Source: Streptomyces sp. QL37 (GTDB lineage: Bacteria > Actinomycetota > Actinomycetes > Streptomycetales > Streptomycetaceae). Taken from it: a stretch of DNA of 64,000 bases. Position 1 is the stretch's first letter. Every line of letters begins with the position of its first letter. Below, one piece after another: positions 38,298-47,323 of the stretch. A program made the position numbers and the translations under genes. The stretch covers positions 4,402,001 through 4,466,000 of the forward strand of contig NZ_PTJS01000001.1 in NCBI RefSeq assembly GCF_002941025.1, in the 5' to 3' direction. The notes beneath the pieces are model-generated. The model was not told the DNA's origin, made no database searches, and worked only from the letters and a program-made list of their open reading frames with translations.

Positions 38298-40543
38298 GCC
38301 TGGACACGGTCAAGCACGCGGCCGAAACCCCGGACGCCGGACAGCCCTGGAAGGAGCTCGGCCTCAAGGAGGACGAGTACGCCCGGATCCGCGAGATCCT
38401 GGGCCGCCGTCCCACCGGCGCCGAGCTCGCCATGTACTCCGTGATGTGGTCCGAGCACTGCTCGTACAAGAGCAGCAAGGTCCACCTCAAGCAGTTCGGC
38501 GAGAAGGTCCCCGAGAACGACGCCATGCTCGTCGGCATCGGCGAGAACGCCGGTGTGGTCGACGTCGGCCAGGGTTACGCGGTCACCTTCAAGGTCGAGT
38601 CGCACAACCACCCCTCGTACATCGAGCCCTACCAGGGCGCGGCCACCGGTGTCGGCGGCATCGTCCGCGACATCCTCGCCATGGGTGCCCGTCCGATCGC
38701 GGTCGTCGACCCGCTGCGCTTCGGCGCTGCCGACCACCCCGACACCCGCCGGGTGCTGCCCGGCATCGTCGCGGGCATCGGCGGCTACGGAAACTGTCTC
38801 GGCCTGCCGAACATCGGCGGCGAGGTCGTCTTCGACGCCTGCTACCAGGGCAACCCGCTCGTCAACGCCGGCTGCATCGGCGTGATGAAGCACGAGGACA
38901 TCCACCTCGCCCAGGCCTCCGGCCCCGGCAACAAGGTGATCCTCTACGGCGCCCGCACCGGCGGCGACGGCATCGGCGGCGTCTCCGTGCTGGCCTCGGA
39001 GACCTTCGACGACACCAAGCCCACCAAGCGCCCCGCCGTCCAGGTCGGCGACCCGTTCCAGGAGAAGCTCCTCATCGAGTGCACCCTGGAGATCTTCAAG
39101 GAGAAGCTCGTCGCGGGCATCCAGGACCTCGGCGGCGCCGGGCTCTCCTGTGCCACGAGCGAGCTGGCCTCCGCGGGCTCCGGCGGTATGCGCGTCGAGC
39201 TGGACACCGTGCCGCTGCGCGACTCCTCCCTCTCGCCCGAGGAAATCCTCATGAGCGAGTCGCAGGAGCGCATGTGCGCGATCGTCGAGCCGCAGCACGT
39301 GGACCGCTTCATGGAGATCTGCGAGAAGTGGGACGTCATCGCCACCGTCATCGGTGAGGTGACCGAGGGCTCGCAGCTGGAGATCTTCTGGCACGGCGAG
39401 CAGATCGTGGACGTGCCGCCGCGGTCCGTGGCCCACGAGGGCCCGACCTACCACCGGCCGTTCGCCCGCCCCTCCTGGCAGGACGCTCTGCAGGCCGACG
39501 ACGCCGGCAAGCTGGCCCGTCCGGCGAACGGCGCGGAGCTGCGCGAGCAGGTCCTCAAGCTGGTCGGCTCCCCGAACCAGGCCTCCAAGTCCTGGATCAC
39601 CGACCAGTACGACCGCTTCGTGCAGGGCAACACCGTCCTGGCGATGCCGGAGGACGCCGGCATGGTCCGGATCGACGAGAAGTCGAATCTGGGCGTGGCC
39701 ATGGCGACCGACGGCAACGGCCGTTACGCGAAGCTCGACCCGTACACGGGCGCGCAGCTCGCGCTGGCCGAGTCCTACCGCAACGTCGCGGCGTCCGGCG
39801 CCAAGCCGCTCGCCATCTCCGACTGCCTGAACTTCGGTTCGCCCGAGGACCCGGACGTCATGTGGCAGTTCGCCGAGGCCACCCGTGGCCTGGCGGACGG
39901 CTGCCTGGAGCTGGGCACCCCGGTCACCGGTGGCAACGTCTCGCTCTACAACCAGACCGGTGAGACGGCGATCCACCCGACGCCGGTCGTGGCCGTGCTC
40001 GGCGTGATCGACGACGTCACCCGGCGCACGCCGGTCGCCTTCGCCGAAGAGGGCCAGCTGCTCTACCTCCTGGGCGACACCCGCGAGGAGTTCGGCGGCT
40101 CGGCCTGGTCCGAGGTCGTCCACCAGCACCTCGGCGGCATGCCGCCGAAGGTCGACCTGGGCCGCGAGAAGCTGCTCGGCGAGATCCTGATCTCGGCCTC
40201 CCGCGACGGCATGATCGACGCGGCGCACGACCTCTCCGACGGCGGTCTGATCCAGGCGGTCACCGAGTCCTGCCTGCGTGGCGGGAAGGGTGCCCGGCTG
40301 GTCGTCCCGGACGGTCTGGACGCGTTCACCTTCCTGTTCTCGGAGTCGGCCGGCCGCGCGGTCGTCTCGATCCCGCGCAGCGAGGAGCTCCGCTTCAACG
40401 ACATGTGCGGGGCGCGGGGACTGCCCGTCGTCCGGATCGGTGTCGTGGACGGCGAGGAGATCGAGATCCAGGGCGAGTTCAGCATCCCGCTGAGCGAGCT
40501 GCGCACCGCGCACGAGGGGACCCTGACGGGTCTGTTCGCCTAG
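38294..40543 (+). CDS. purL: FGAM synthase synthetase subunit PurL (small type)
   Basis: A 749-residue ATP-dependent enzyme converting FGAR and ammonia to FGAM. Seen: [89 protein letters not shown] and [18 protein letters not shown]. The size and separate PurS/PurQ define the small-PurL type found in Gram-positives and archaea. ATG 38294 overlaps the purQ stop. A strong hairpin ends the operon. Confidence 0.97.
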   Translation: MSLDTVKHAAETPDAGQPWKELGLKEDEYARIREILGRRPTGAELAMYSVMWSEHCSYKSSKVHLKQFGEKVPENDAMLVGIGENAGVVDVGQGYAVTFKVESHNHPSYIEPYQGAATGVGGIVRDILAMGARPIAVVDPLRFGAADHPDTRRVLPGIVAGIGGYGNCLGLPNIGGEVVFDACYQGNPLVNAGCIGVMKHEDIHLAQASGPGNKVILYGARTGGDGIGGVSVLASETFDDTKPTKRPAVQVGDPFQEKLLIECTLEIFKEKLVAGIQDLGGAGLSCATSELASAGSGGMRVELDTVPLRDSSLSPEEILMSESQERMCAIVEPQHVDRFMEICEKWDVIATVIGEVTEGSQLEIFWHGEQIVDVPPRSVAHEGPTYHRPFARPSWQDALQADDAGKLARPANGAELREQVLKLVGSPNQASKSWITDQYDRFVQGNTVLAMPEDAGMVRIDEKSNLGVAMATDGNGRYAKLDPYTGAQLALAESYRNVAASGAKPLAISDCLNFGSPEDPDVMWQFAEATRGLADGCLELGTPVTGGNVSLYNQTGETAIHPTPVVAVLGVIDDVTRRTPVAFAEEGQLLYLLGDTREEFGGSAWSEVVHQHLGGMPPKVDLGREKLLGEILISASRDGMIDAAHDLSDGGLIQAVTESCLRGGKGARLVVPDGLDAFTFLFSESAGRAVVSIPRSEELRFNDMCGARGLPVVRIGVVDGEEIEIQGEFSIPLSELRTAHEGTLTGLFA

Positions 40544-40555
40544 GTTCTGCCTGTA

Positions 40556-40594
40556 CCGAAGCCCCCGCCCGGGTCGACCGGACGGGGGCTTCGG
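40556..40594 (+). terminator. Terminator of the purSQL operon
   Basis: ccgaagcccccg pairs with cgggggcttcgg, with a short T-rich stretch (gtttct) after the stem, 13 bases beyond the purL stop. Confidence 0.85.
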
Positions 40595-40621
40595 CGTTTC
40601 TGCCGTACCTGTTGATTGAGA

Positions 40622-40637
40622 TTACGTAATTACGTAA
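40622..40637. promoter_or_regulatory. AT-rich tandem palindrome, probable ArsR-type operator
   Basis: Two adjacent copies of the palindrome ttacgtaa form a 16-bp symmetrical site 11 bases before the start of the ArsR-like gene. It stands out sharply in GC-rich DNA and is well placed to block promoter or ribosome access. Autoregulation by the adjacent regulator is inferred. Confidence 0.6.
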
Positions 40638-40647
40638 GGTGGAAGTC

Positions 40648-41175
40648 ATGGAGCTCGAGGAGCGCGTCGCCGAACTGGAGCGCCGCCTCGCGGTGCTGGA
40701 GTCGGCCGCCGGGGGCGGAAAGCCGGAGCTGGGCGTCGGGGACTTCTGGGCGCTGGACGGGCTGAAGGAACAGCTCGGCCAGGTCGGGGAAGCGGCGGCC
40801 GACGGCGGGGTGCTGTTCACGGGCGCGGTGAAACTGCCGGCCGGCGAGCGGTACGAGTGGCAGTACGGCGCGCTCACCGTGGGGCTCCTGGGGAGCACGG
40901 ACGAGGACCGTCCCGACTGGGCGGAAGCCGCCGAACCCCTGGCGGCGCTGGGCCATCCGGTCCGGTTGCGGCTGCTCCGCGAGATCCTCGGCGGCCGCCG
41001 GACGGCCGCCGAACTGGCCGAGCTCGACGACACGGGCACGACCGGCCAGATCTACCACCATCTGCGCCTGCTGACCGGCGCGGGCTGGCTGCACACGACG
41101 GGCCGCGGGCGCTACGAGGTGCCCGGCGCCCGGGTGGTGCCGCTGCTGGTGGTGCTCACGGCCGCCCGGCCGTGA
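40648..41175 (+). CDS. ArsR-like winged-helix regulator with N-terminal coiled coil
   Basis: A 175-residue regulator. Residues 1-20 form a short coiled coil (MELEERVAELERRLAVLESA). The middle (FTGAVKLPAGERYEWQYGAL) is a small domain of unknown role. The C-terminal half is a winged helix: LGHPVRLRLLREILGGRRTA, then AELAELDDTGTTGQIYHHLR and LLTGAGWLHTTGRGRYEV. No metal-binding cysteines are seen, so it is not a classic metal sensor. The ATG at 40648 is chosen; a GTG at 40639 is possible but would overlap the likely ribosome binding site. The M23 peptidase gene follows after 30 bases and is probably in the same operon. Confidence 0.8.
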   Translation: MELEERVAELERRLAVLESAAGGGKPELGVGDFWALDGLKEQLGQVGEAAADGGVLFTGAVKLPAGERYEWQYGALTVGLLGSTDEDRPDWAEAAEPLAALGHPVRLRLLREILGGRRTAAELAELDDTGTTGQIYHHLRLLTGAGWLHTTGRGRYEVPGARVVPLLVVLTAARP

Positions 41176-41205
41176 GCGCTGCACACCGAGACCGAGGGGG
41201 ACCTC

Positions 41206-42030
41206 ATGTCCGCACGCAAGGCCGCGATGGTCACGTACCGCTGCTGCTGGCTCCTGTTCGTCGCGCTGGTGCTGGTCGGCCTCTTCGCCGAGCGGCTGGT
41301 CCCCTTCTGGCTGACCTTCGTGCCCGCGGCGGCCGCGATCCTCATCGGGCTCCTGCTGGGCCGCCGCAGTGTCGAGGACCTGGCGAAGGACCGGCCGGCC
41401 GTCGAGGTGGGGCCGCCGGTGACCGGGCGCTGGGTCGCGGTCAACAGCCCGGCCGACAAGGTCCCCAGCCACGGCACCCACGGCTACGGGCAGACGTACG
41501 CGATCGACATCGTCGCCGAACCCGAGGAGGGCGGCCGGCCCCCCTTCCGGTGGCTGTGGCCGGTCGCCCGGCCCAACCGCGACTTCCCGGCCTTCGACGC
41601 CCCGCTCGTCGCGGTGGCCGACGGCACCGTCGTGCGCGCGAGCGACGGCCAGCGGGACCACCGCAGCCGCAACTCCGGCCCGGCCCTGGCGTATCTGATG
41701 CTGCTGGAGGCCTCCGTACGTGACATGAGCGGCGCCCACAGGATCGTCGGCAACCACGTCGTGCTCGACCTGGGCGACGGGACGTACGCCGCGTACGCCC
41801 ACGTCAGGAAGGGTTCCCTCCAGGTCGAGGCGGGGGACACCGTCCGGGAGGGGCAGGTGCTCGCCCGCTGCGGGAACTCCGGCAACTCGACCGAGCCGCA
41901 TGTGCACTTCCAGCTGATGGACCACCCGGATCTCGATGTGGCGCGGGGGATCCCCTTCACCTGGCGGGGCGTCGGCGTCCCGGCCGGCGGCGAGGCGTTC
42001 ACTGCCGAGGGGGCTGTCAGTACCGGCTGA
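41206..42030 (+). CDS. Membrane-anchored M23 (LytM-type) peptidase
   Basis: A 274-residue protein with two close N-terminal membrane helices (CCWLLFVALVLVGLFAERLV and FWLTFVPAAAAILIGLLLG) and an M23 domain. The domain shows HGTHGYGQTYAIDIVAE (zinc His and Asp), VAVADGTVVRASDGQ, NHVVLDLGDGTYAAYAHVRK and the catalytic HVHFQLMDHPD. It probably cleaves peptidoglycan cross-bridges, or acts as a wall-remodelling regulator. It is likely co-transcribed with the ArsR-like gene upstream. Confidence 0.88.
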   Translation: MSARKAAMVTYRCCWLLFVALVLVGLFAERLVPFWLTFVPAAAAILIGLLLGRRSVEDLAKDRPAVEVGPPVTGRWVAVNSPADKVPSHGTHGYGQTYAIDIVAEPEEGGRPPFRWLWPVARPNRDFPAFDAPLVAVADGTVVRASDGQRDHRSRNSGPALAYLMLLEASVRDMSGAHRIVGNHVVLDLGDGTYAAYAHVRKGSLQVEAGDTVREGQVLARCGNSGNSTEPHVHFQLMDHPDLDVARGIPFTWRGVGVPAGGEAFTAEGAVSTG

Positions 42031-42072
42031 TAGCTTGGCGATCGTCGGCGTGGGACCGCTCGGGGGGCGACG

Positions 42073-43356
42073 GTGGACGATCGGGGCAGTGCGCGACAGG
42101 ACGACGTCGTACGGGAGTGGCCCGACCGCGGGCCCTGGGGCAACGCCTTCAACAAGCTGCTGTGCGTGCTCGCCGTCGCCGGTATCGGGCTCAGCGTCTG
42201 GGCCTTCGTCATGGAGTTCATCGATCTCCGTGACCGGGGGGAGAGCCGGGAGCACATCTCGGCGGCGTGCGGCGGCCTCATCGATCCTGGCCTCGTCCTC
42301 GGGCTGAACGGCGGGGGGATCGACCGGGTCGAGATCGGCGACGATCACGAGATATCCACCGATGAGCCCTCCAGCGGCTGTCTCGTCTACCGGGTGGGCG
42401 ATCCGGGGACGACGTACGGGCACTTCTCGATGGCCCTCGAGCGCCACTCCACCGACCCGGACGCCGAGGAGACCCGGACCGAGGTGGACGACGAGTCCGA
42501 CCGGCCGTTCCGCGGCGGGTACGACGCCGACGAGCCGGATGTCGTGGTGCGCCATGCCCTCCCGCACCCGCTCGGCGACGGCAGGCTCGGCGAGTACGAC
42601 GAGTACAGGGTGACGGCGCGGGCGTTGTGCGAGAAGGGGGCCGCGGACTCCTCCCTGGAAGCCACGGCCGTCGCCCAGTACGACGAGCCCGTCACGTCCG
42701 AGGACCGCCGCACGCTCGCCCGCCTGGCCCGTCAGGCGGTGGACCGGGCTGCCGGGCGGACCGGGTGCGGAGCCGACCTGCCCGAACTTCCCGCCACGCT
42801 GGCCGAGCCGAAGCTGGACCTGGGCCCGCCGGCGAGCACGGGTGGCACCTGCGCCTGGTACCGGCGTTTCGTCGCCGCCGAGGGCCGGGGAAAGCTCCCC
42901 GACCGGGTCCTTGCCGCTCCGGCGGGGAAGGCGAGCGGCCACGACGCCTGTGTGCTGGCGGTCGGGGAGAAGGAGACCCGCAGGCTCTGGCCGGGATACG
43001 CGAAGACCGAGGAGCGTCCTCAGCGGTTGAGGGACGTACTGAGGTACTCCCCTTGGTGGGTGAAGACCGAGACGTACGTCGGCGACGGGACGCGGGGACT
43101 CGTGAGCAACGAGATCCTGGAGCCGACGGAGCTCGCGCCGGGCGCCGCGGGCACGGACTCCGGCGGCATCTGGTGGGCGTCGTCCGTCTGCGGAGGGCGG
43201 CCCGCCGTGCACGTCATGTGGCTGTCCTATCCGTACGACCGAATAGTCCCGGACCGGCTGGAAGCTCTGTTCCGGGCGTACGTCGACGACGCGGCCGAGC
43301 GCCGCGGCTGCACGGACGTCGTCCGTCCCGACGCGGCGGACTTCGCCCGGAACTGA
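42073..43356 (+). CDS. Membrane-anchored protein of unknown function
   Basis: A 427-residue protein with a short cytoplasmic head, one membrane helix (LLCVLAVAGIGLSVWAFVM) and a large outside part. The external part contains about seven cysteines (CGG, SGCLVY, ALCEKG, TGCGAD, GTCAWY, HDACVL, SSVCGG, RRGCTD), which suggests disulfides, and two similar halves. I recognise no named domain. GTG 42073 follows a GGGGGGCGAC site. It lies 42 bases after the M23 gene on the same strand, so a role at the cell surface in the same operon is plausible but unproven. Confidence 0.75.
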   Translation: MDDRGSARQDDVVREWPDRGPWGNAFNKLLCVLAVAGIGLSVWAFVMEFIDLRDRGESREHISAACGGLIDPGLVLGLNGGGIDRVEIGDDHEISTDEPSSGCLVYRVGDPGTTYGHFSMALERHSTDPDAEETRTEVDDESDRPFRGGYDADEPDVVVRHALPHPLGDGRLGEYDEYRVTARALCEKGAADSSLEATAVAQYDEPVTSEDRRTLARLARQAVDRAAGRTGCGADLPELPATLAEPKLDLGPPASTGGTCAWYRRFVAAEGRGKLPDRVLAAPAGKASGHDACVLAVGEKETRRLWPGYAKTEERPQRLRDVLRYSPWWVKTETYVGDGTRGLVSNEILEPTELAPGAAGTDSGGIWWASSVCGGRPAVHVMWLSYPYDRIVPDRLEALFRAYVDDAAERRGCTDVVRPDAADFARN

Positions 43357-43407
43357 GCCCTTCGGCACACGGGTGGGCTGTCGGACCCAGCGGTTAGTCT
43401 CGCCTCC

Positions 43408-44208
43408 ATGCCACCGGCCAAGAAGCGCCCCCGCGCCTACGACATGTCCCGGACCAGGACCGCGGTCCTGGCCCAGTTCGCCCACGTACAGGACGCCGTC
43501 CGCACGCTGACGCCCGAGCAGTTGGCCCTGCCCGGGCTGGGGGAGTGGACCGTGCGTGAGCTCGTGGCACACATGACGATGGCGCTGGAGCGGGTCAGCC
43601 GGTCCGTGGAACTTCCGGAGCCGGCCGGTGGTCCCAGGCCGGAGATCGCCCTGCTGGAGTGGCCCTTCTCCACCGCCGGGAACGCCGCGGGAATCACCGA
43701 CCACACCCGGGACCTCGCCGAGGCCCACCCCGACCTCGGCGCGCTGTACGAGGAGACGGCCGCCCGGTTCGCCGAGCTGGTGCCCGCCGACGCCGGCGAC
43801 CGGCTGGTGACGACCCGGGCGGGCACGATGCGGCTGGGCGACTTCCTGGTGACCCGCACCGTCGAACTCGTCGTCCACACCGACGATCTGCACCGGGCGA
43901 CCGGCCTCGACGTTCCGTACGACCGGCAGGCGCTCGCCGCCTGCACCCGGCTCCTCGCCGACGCGCTCGCGGACAAGGCGCCCGGCGGTTCCGTCGAGGT
44001 GCGCGTCCCGCCCTTCGCCGTCGTCCAGTGCATCGGAGGCCCCAAGCACACCCGGGGCACGCCGCCCAACGTCGTGGAGACGGACCCGCTCACCTGGATC
44101 CGGCTGGCCACCGGACGCACGCAGTGGGCGGACGCACTCGAAGCGGCGCGGGTCAGCGCCAGTGGCGAGCGGGCCGATCTCGCCCCGCTGCTTCCGCTGA
44201 TGGGCTGA
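43408..44208 (+). CDS. Maleylpyruvate isomerase-like mycothiol-dependent enzyme (DinB fold)
   Basis: A 266-residue protein of the MDMPI family. It shows LTPEQLALPGLGEWTVRELV, then AHMTMALERVSR (metal-ligand His of the DinB fold), LGDFLVTRTVELVVHTDDLH (the other His ligands) and a C-terminal domain ending WIRLATGRTQWADALEAARV with the TGR-type motif. Related enzymes use mycothiol, the actinobacterial thiol, in isomerase or S-transferase reactions; the substrate here is not known. ATG 43408. Confidence 0.85.
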   Translation: MPPAKKRPRAYDMSRTRTAVLAQFAHVQDAVRTLTPEQLALPGLGEWTVRELVAHMTMALERVSRSVELPEPAGGPRPEIALLEWPFSTAGNAAGITDHTRDLAEAHPDLGALYEETAARFAELVPADAGDRLVTTRAGTMRLGDFLVTRTVELVVHTDDLHRATGLDVPYDRQALAACTRLLADALADKAPGGSVEVRVPPFAVVQCIGGPKHTRGTPPNVVETDPLTWIRLATGRTQWADALEAARVSASGERADLAPLLPLMG

Positions 44209-44240
44209 GGGGGAACCGGATCGGCTACTCGATCCGTCCC

Positions 44241-45092
44241 ATGGCCATGCGCAAACAACGTATGGCTGTCAGCGTCCTGGCCCTCCTCACCCTTGCCGCC
44301 TGCGGTACGGAGTCGGGCTCCGGAGCGGGTTCCGGGGACTCCGGAGACTCCGGGGACGGCAGCGGCACCGTACGGACGGGTCCATCCCTCTCCGGTGTCC
44401 ACTGGAACGTGTCCTCCCTGACCGTCGGCGGGAAGAAGACCACCGCCCCCGCCGGGGCCCACGTCGAGATCGGCCCCGAGGGCAAGGCGACCGGCAATCT
44501 GGGCTGCAACCGTTTCACCGCCGAGGTCCGGATCGAGGGCGACAAGGTGACCGTCGGGCCGGGCACGACCACGGAAATGGGGTGCGAGGAGGATGTCCAG
44601 CAGTTCGAGAAGGCCATGGGCCGTGCCTTCAGCGGCGAGCTCAAGGCCGCGGTGGCGGACCGGAGCGGCGGGAAGGCCCTGACCCTCACCACCGCGCAGG
44701 GCGACTCCATCGCCCTCACCTCCGAGCCGCCGGTCCCCCTCACCGGCACCACCTGGAAGGTCACCGGGCTCGTGTCCGGCAGCGACGCCACTTCCCTGCC
44801 CGCCGGTACGGAGAAGAAGGCGCATCTCACCTTCGGCAAGGGCGGCTCGGTGGAGGGGAATCTCGGCTGCAACTCCTTCCACGGCAAGGCGGCGGTCTCC
44901 GGCTCCACCCTCACCTTCGGTCCGCTGGCCTCCACCCGGAAGATGTGCGCGGAGCCGGAGATGGACCTGGAGCGCGCGCTGCTGGGTGTGCTGGAGGGGA
45001 GGACGACGTACGAGATCGATCACCGCTCCCTGTCGATCGAGGGCAAGGGCGGCAAGGGGCTCGACGCGGCCGCCCCGGCGGCCAAGGGCTGA
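44241..45092 (+). CDS. Lipoprotein with two META domains
   Basis: A 283-residue lipoprotein: signal peptide MAMRKQRMAVSVLALLTLAA with a lipobox Cys (LAAC), then a Gly/Ser/Asp-rich linker. Two META domains follow (about residues 50-155 and 165-265), each with the NLGCNxF motif (NLGCNRFTAEV; NLGCNSFHGKA) and a paired cysteine (TEMGCEEDVQ; TRKMCAEPE). META domains occur in HslJ-like heat-shock or motility-linked envelope proteins; the activity is unclear. The gene converges on the sulfatase, with 31 bases between the stops. Confidence 0.9.
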   Translation: MAMRKQRMAVSVLALLTLAACGTESGSGAGSGDSGDSGDGSGTVRTGPSLSGVHWNVSSLTVGGKKTTAPAGAHVEIGPEGKATGNLGCNRFTAEVRIEGDKVTVGPGTTTEMGCEEDVQQFEKAMGRAFSGELKAAVADRSGGKALTLTTAQGDSIALTSEPPVPLTGTTWKVTGLVSGSDATSLPAGTEKKAHLTFGKGGSVEGNLGCNSFHGKAAVSGSTLTFGPLASTRKMCAEPEMDLERALLGVLEGRTTYEIDHRSLSIEGKGGKGLDAAAPAAKG

Positions 45093-45123
45093 CCGGCCGG
45101 GGCTCGTCCGCCCGACGGATGCC

Positions 45124-46587
45124 TCAGGAACCGGTCGGATACGGGAGCAGGCCGGAGTCCGTCTTCTCCCACGACGCCCGCAGCGCGGCCAGCCGCTCCG
45201 GCTCGGCCGCCGCGCGGTCGGCCTGTTCGCGCTGGTCGTCGGCCAGGTTGAACAGCTGGTCGGCCCCGCTCCTCCCCCTGTAGTACTTCCAGTCGCCGCG
45301 CCGCAGCGCCCGCTCACCGCGCACCCGCCAGAACAGGTCGCGCTCCTTCGGCGCCTCGTCGCGCAGCAGGTATCCCGCGAGGCTGACGCCGTCCAGCGGG
45401 TGGGCGGAGTCCGGCCGCGCCCCGCCGAGTTCCAGCAGGGTCGCCGTCCAGTCGGGAGAGAACACCGGGAGATCGCTGACCTGGTGACCGTCGATCCGGG
45501 CGGGCCAGCGCAGCACGGAGGGGACGCGGATGCCGCCCTCCTGGAGCGAGCTCTTGTTGCCGGACAGCGGCCAGTTGTAGGAGAACCGCTCGCCCCCGTT
45601 GTCGCTGGCGAAGAACACCAGGGTGTCCTTCTCCTGCCCCGACCGCTTGAGCGCCTTCAGCACCTCGCCGACGGAGCGGTCCAGGTCCTCGACCATCTCC
45701 GTGTACTTCTCGACCGAGCCGCCGTCGGCGTTCCAGAGGGCGCCTCCGTCGCCGGCCTTGATCCGGCGGACGATCTCGGCGGAGGCCTCCGTGTCGCCGT
45801 CGGCGATCCATGGCCAGTGCGGGGTGGTGAAGTTCAGGTTGAGCAGCCACGGCTTGTCGTGGTCACGCTGCACGTACTCGCTCGCGCGCTCCGTCAGGAT
45901 CCGGGTGTAGTAGCGCAGGTCCTTGTACTCGGCGTCGCCCTCGTACAGGTCGTACTCGCCGCCCAGACCGAGCTTGGAGTAGTACTCCAGGGCTCCGCCG
46001 AAGTTGCCGAAGAACTCGTCCCAGCCCGACCTGGTGGGGCTGTAGTCCGGCAGGTATCCGCAGTGCCACTTGCCGATGAGCGCGGTCGAGTAGCCGGCGC
46101 CGCGCAGCAGGGAGGCCAGCGTCGGGTGGGTGGGCTCCAGCCCCACGGACCTGTCGGCGATGGGCTCCGCGAGCCCGCCCTTCGTACGCCCCGGATAGCG
46201 CCCCGTGTAGAGGCTGAACCGGGTGGGTGAGCAGGTGGCGGAGCCGGAGTAGGCGTCCGTGAACCGCACGCCCTCGCGTCCGAGCCTGTCCAGGTTGGGG
46301 GTGCGGATGTGCGGAGCCCCGTACGAGGAGAGGTCCGCCCACCCGAGGTCGTCGCCGAGGATGAACAGGATGTTGGGACGGCGCGAGTGCTTGCCGCGCG
46401 CGGCGCGGAACGGCCGCTCCCGCGTCACGCCGTCGGAAGCCGCCTCGGACGCGGCGGCCGCGGGGCCCGCCTGTATCCCGACGGCGGCGGTGGCGGCGGT
46501 CGCGCCCACGGCGGTGGTGAAGGCGCGACGGCTCAGCGGTGAGGCGAACCGTTCATACGAACCTGTATTCGAATGGCGAGAGGTCAT
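45124..46587 (-). CDS. Tat-exported sulfatase (alkaline-phosphatase superfamily)
   Basis: A 487-residue secreted sulfatase releasing sulfate from sulfate esters. A twin-arginine signal (SPLSRRAFTTAVGATAA) ends near AAAS. The catalytic domain opens PNILFILGDDLGWADLSSYG (metal Asp pair) and has the formylglycine motif CSPTR (in SGSATCSPTRFSLYTGRYPG), GKWHCG, FFASDNGGE and LPVFSPDWTATLLEL. The Cys must be oxidised to formylglycine by a maturation enzyme encoded elsewhere. ATG 46587. A sulfur-type leader peptide is encoded 200 bases upstream, implying expression under sulfur or cysteine limitation. Confidence 0.93.
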   Translation of the reverse strand: MTSRHSNTGSYERFASPLSRRAFTTAVGATAATAAVGIQAGPAAAASEAASDGVTRERPFRAARGKHSRRPNILFILGDDLGWADLSSYGAPHIRTPNLDRLGREGVRFTDAYSGSATCSPTRFSLYTGRYPGRTKGGLAEPIADRSVGLEPTHPTLASLLRGAGYSTALIGKWHCGYLPDYSPTRSGWDEFFGNFGGALEYYSKLGLGGEYDLYEGDAEYKDLRYYTRILTERASEYVQRDHDKPWLLNLNFTTPHWPWIADGDTEASAEIVRRIKAGDGGALWNADGGSVEKYTEMVEDLDRSVGEVLKALKRSGQEKDTLVFFASDNGGERFSYNWPLSGNKSSLQEGGIRVPSVLRWPARIDGHQVSDLPVFSPDWTATLLELGGARPDSAHPLDGVSLAGYLLRDEAPKERDLFWRVRGERALRRGDWKYYRGRSGADQLFNLADDQREQADRAAAEPERLAALRASWEKTDSGLLPYPTGS

Positions 46588-46787
46588 GAGGGCTCCATGG
46601 CGGGCCCCGCGCGCCGGTGGGGGAAGGGCGGAGCGCGAGGAGGCGGGTGCGGTGAACCGTCGGGAAAAGAGCGCGGGCAGGCGTACCCGGGCATGACGGG
46701 GCAGTACGGGAGAAGAGCGGAAACGCGTGTACGCGTGCCGGAGTCCGGGGCGGAAGCCCTACGGGAGGCCCCGGGGGTGCGGCAGGC

Positions 46788-46847
46788 TCAGGCGCAGCGA
46801 CAGATGGCGCTCGCCACGCGTCCCAGATCGACGTGGCGGCGCTCCAC
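46788..46847 (-). CDS. Sulfur-regulation leader peptide upstream of the sulfatase
   Basis: A 19-codon ORF reads VERRHVDLGRVASAICRCA and stops. It matches the actinobacterial leader-peptide family (RRHxDLxRVxSxxCR) found before sulfate-assimilation and cysteine genes, in which cysteine codons near the end are thought to control downstream expression by attenuation. The two Cys codons (TGT, TGC) sit four codons or fewer before the stop. The start is GTG 46847; the Shine-Dalgarno is weak. The 200-base spacer to the sulfatase start contains no other gene on this strand. Confidence 0.75.
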   Translation of the reverse strand: MERRHVDLGRVASAICRCA

Positions 46848-47323
46848 GAGCGTGACCGAATGATCACCGAGGGGCTGCATGGGGAAGGAGCCTGCCCAAC
46901 GGGCCATCAGGCTGTCAACGGCGGTCTCGCACTGCGGACAGCCGTCTCACGCTTCCCGGGAGGCGGTCGACGGCCTCCCGGCGGGGTCGTGCGGTGTGAG
47001 GCTCGCCACGAAACGAGCGTTCGGCGACGGCATGCTCCACAGGGTCCGCCGGCTCACCGAGCGCCACGACGGGGGTGGGGCGGGCGCCGACGGGTCGAGG
47101 TGCCCGACCCGTCGGTAACAGCCGTCCATCCCGGGCGTCGTCGGCCCCAGAGCCCTCCGGGGCCTGTGCCGAGGCGGAACGGTGACACGGGCGTGATCAC
47201 CCGGAGTGATCACGCGGCTCCGGTCCGGGCGCCCGCGGGGAGGCCTCCACCGCCCCGCCCTCGGCTCCGGCCGGACGGCCACCCAATTCGGACCGGTGGT
47301 CGATCTCGCCTACACTCGGTGGC
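46848..47323. other. Gene-poor region between the sulfatase leader and purF
   Basis: No convincing gene lies in this stretch. Open frames here have poor codon patterns and no family similarity. The one feature of note is a 10-bp palindrome at 47191-47215. Promoters for the leader/sulfatase and for purF must lie here. Confidence 0.6.
47191..47215. promoter_or_regulatory. Palindrome upstream of purF
   Basis: gcgtgatcac and gtgatcacgc form a perfect 10-bp inverted repeat with a 5-base spacer, 109 bases before the purF start. It includes two TGATCA cores. It could be an operator for purF or for the divergent region; no T-tract suggests termination. Confidence 0.4.

Noticed and set aside
40630-44049. 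1139-residue minus-strand open frame opposite five plus-strand genes
   Set aside because: It is an antisense shadow with low-complexity Arg/Gly/Val-rich sequence; the plus-strand genes have recognisable domains and proper starts.
46947-47282. Possible 111-residue minus-strand gene between the sulfatase leader and purF
   Set aside because: Arg/Pro-rich composition, no ribosome binding site and no family similarity.
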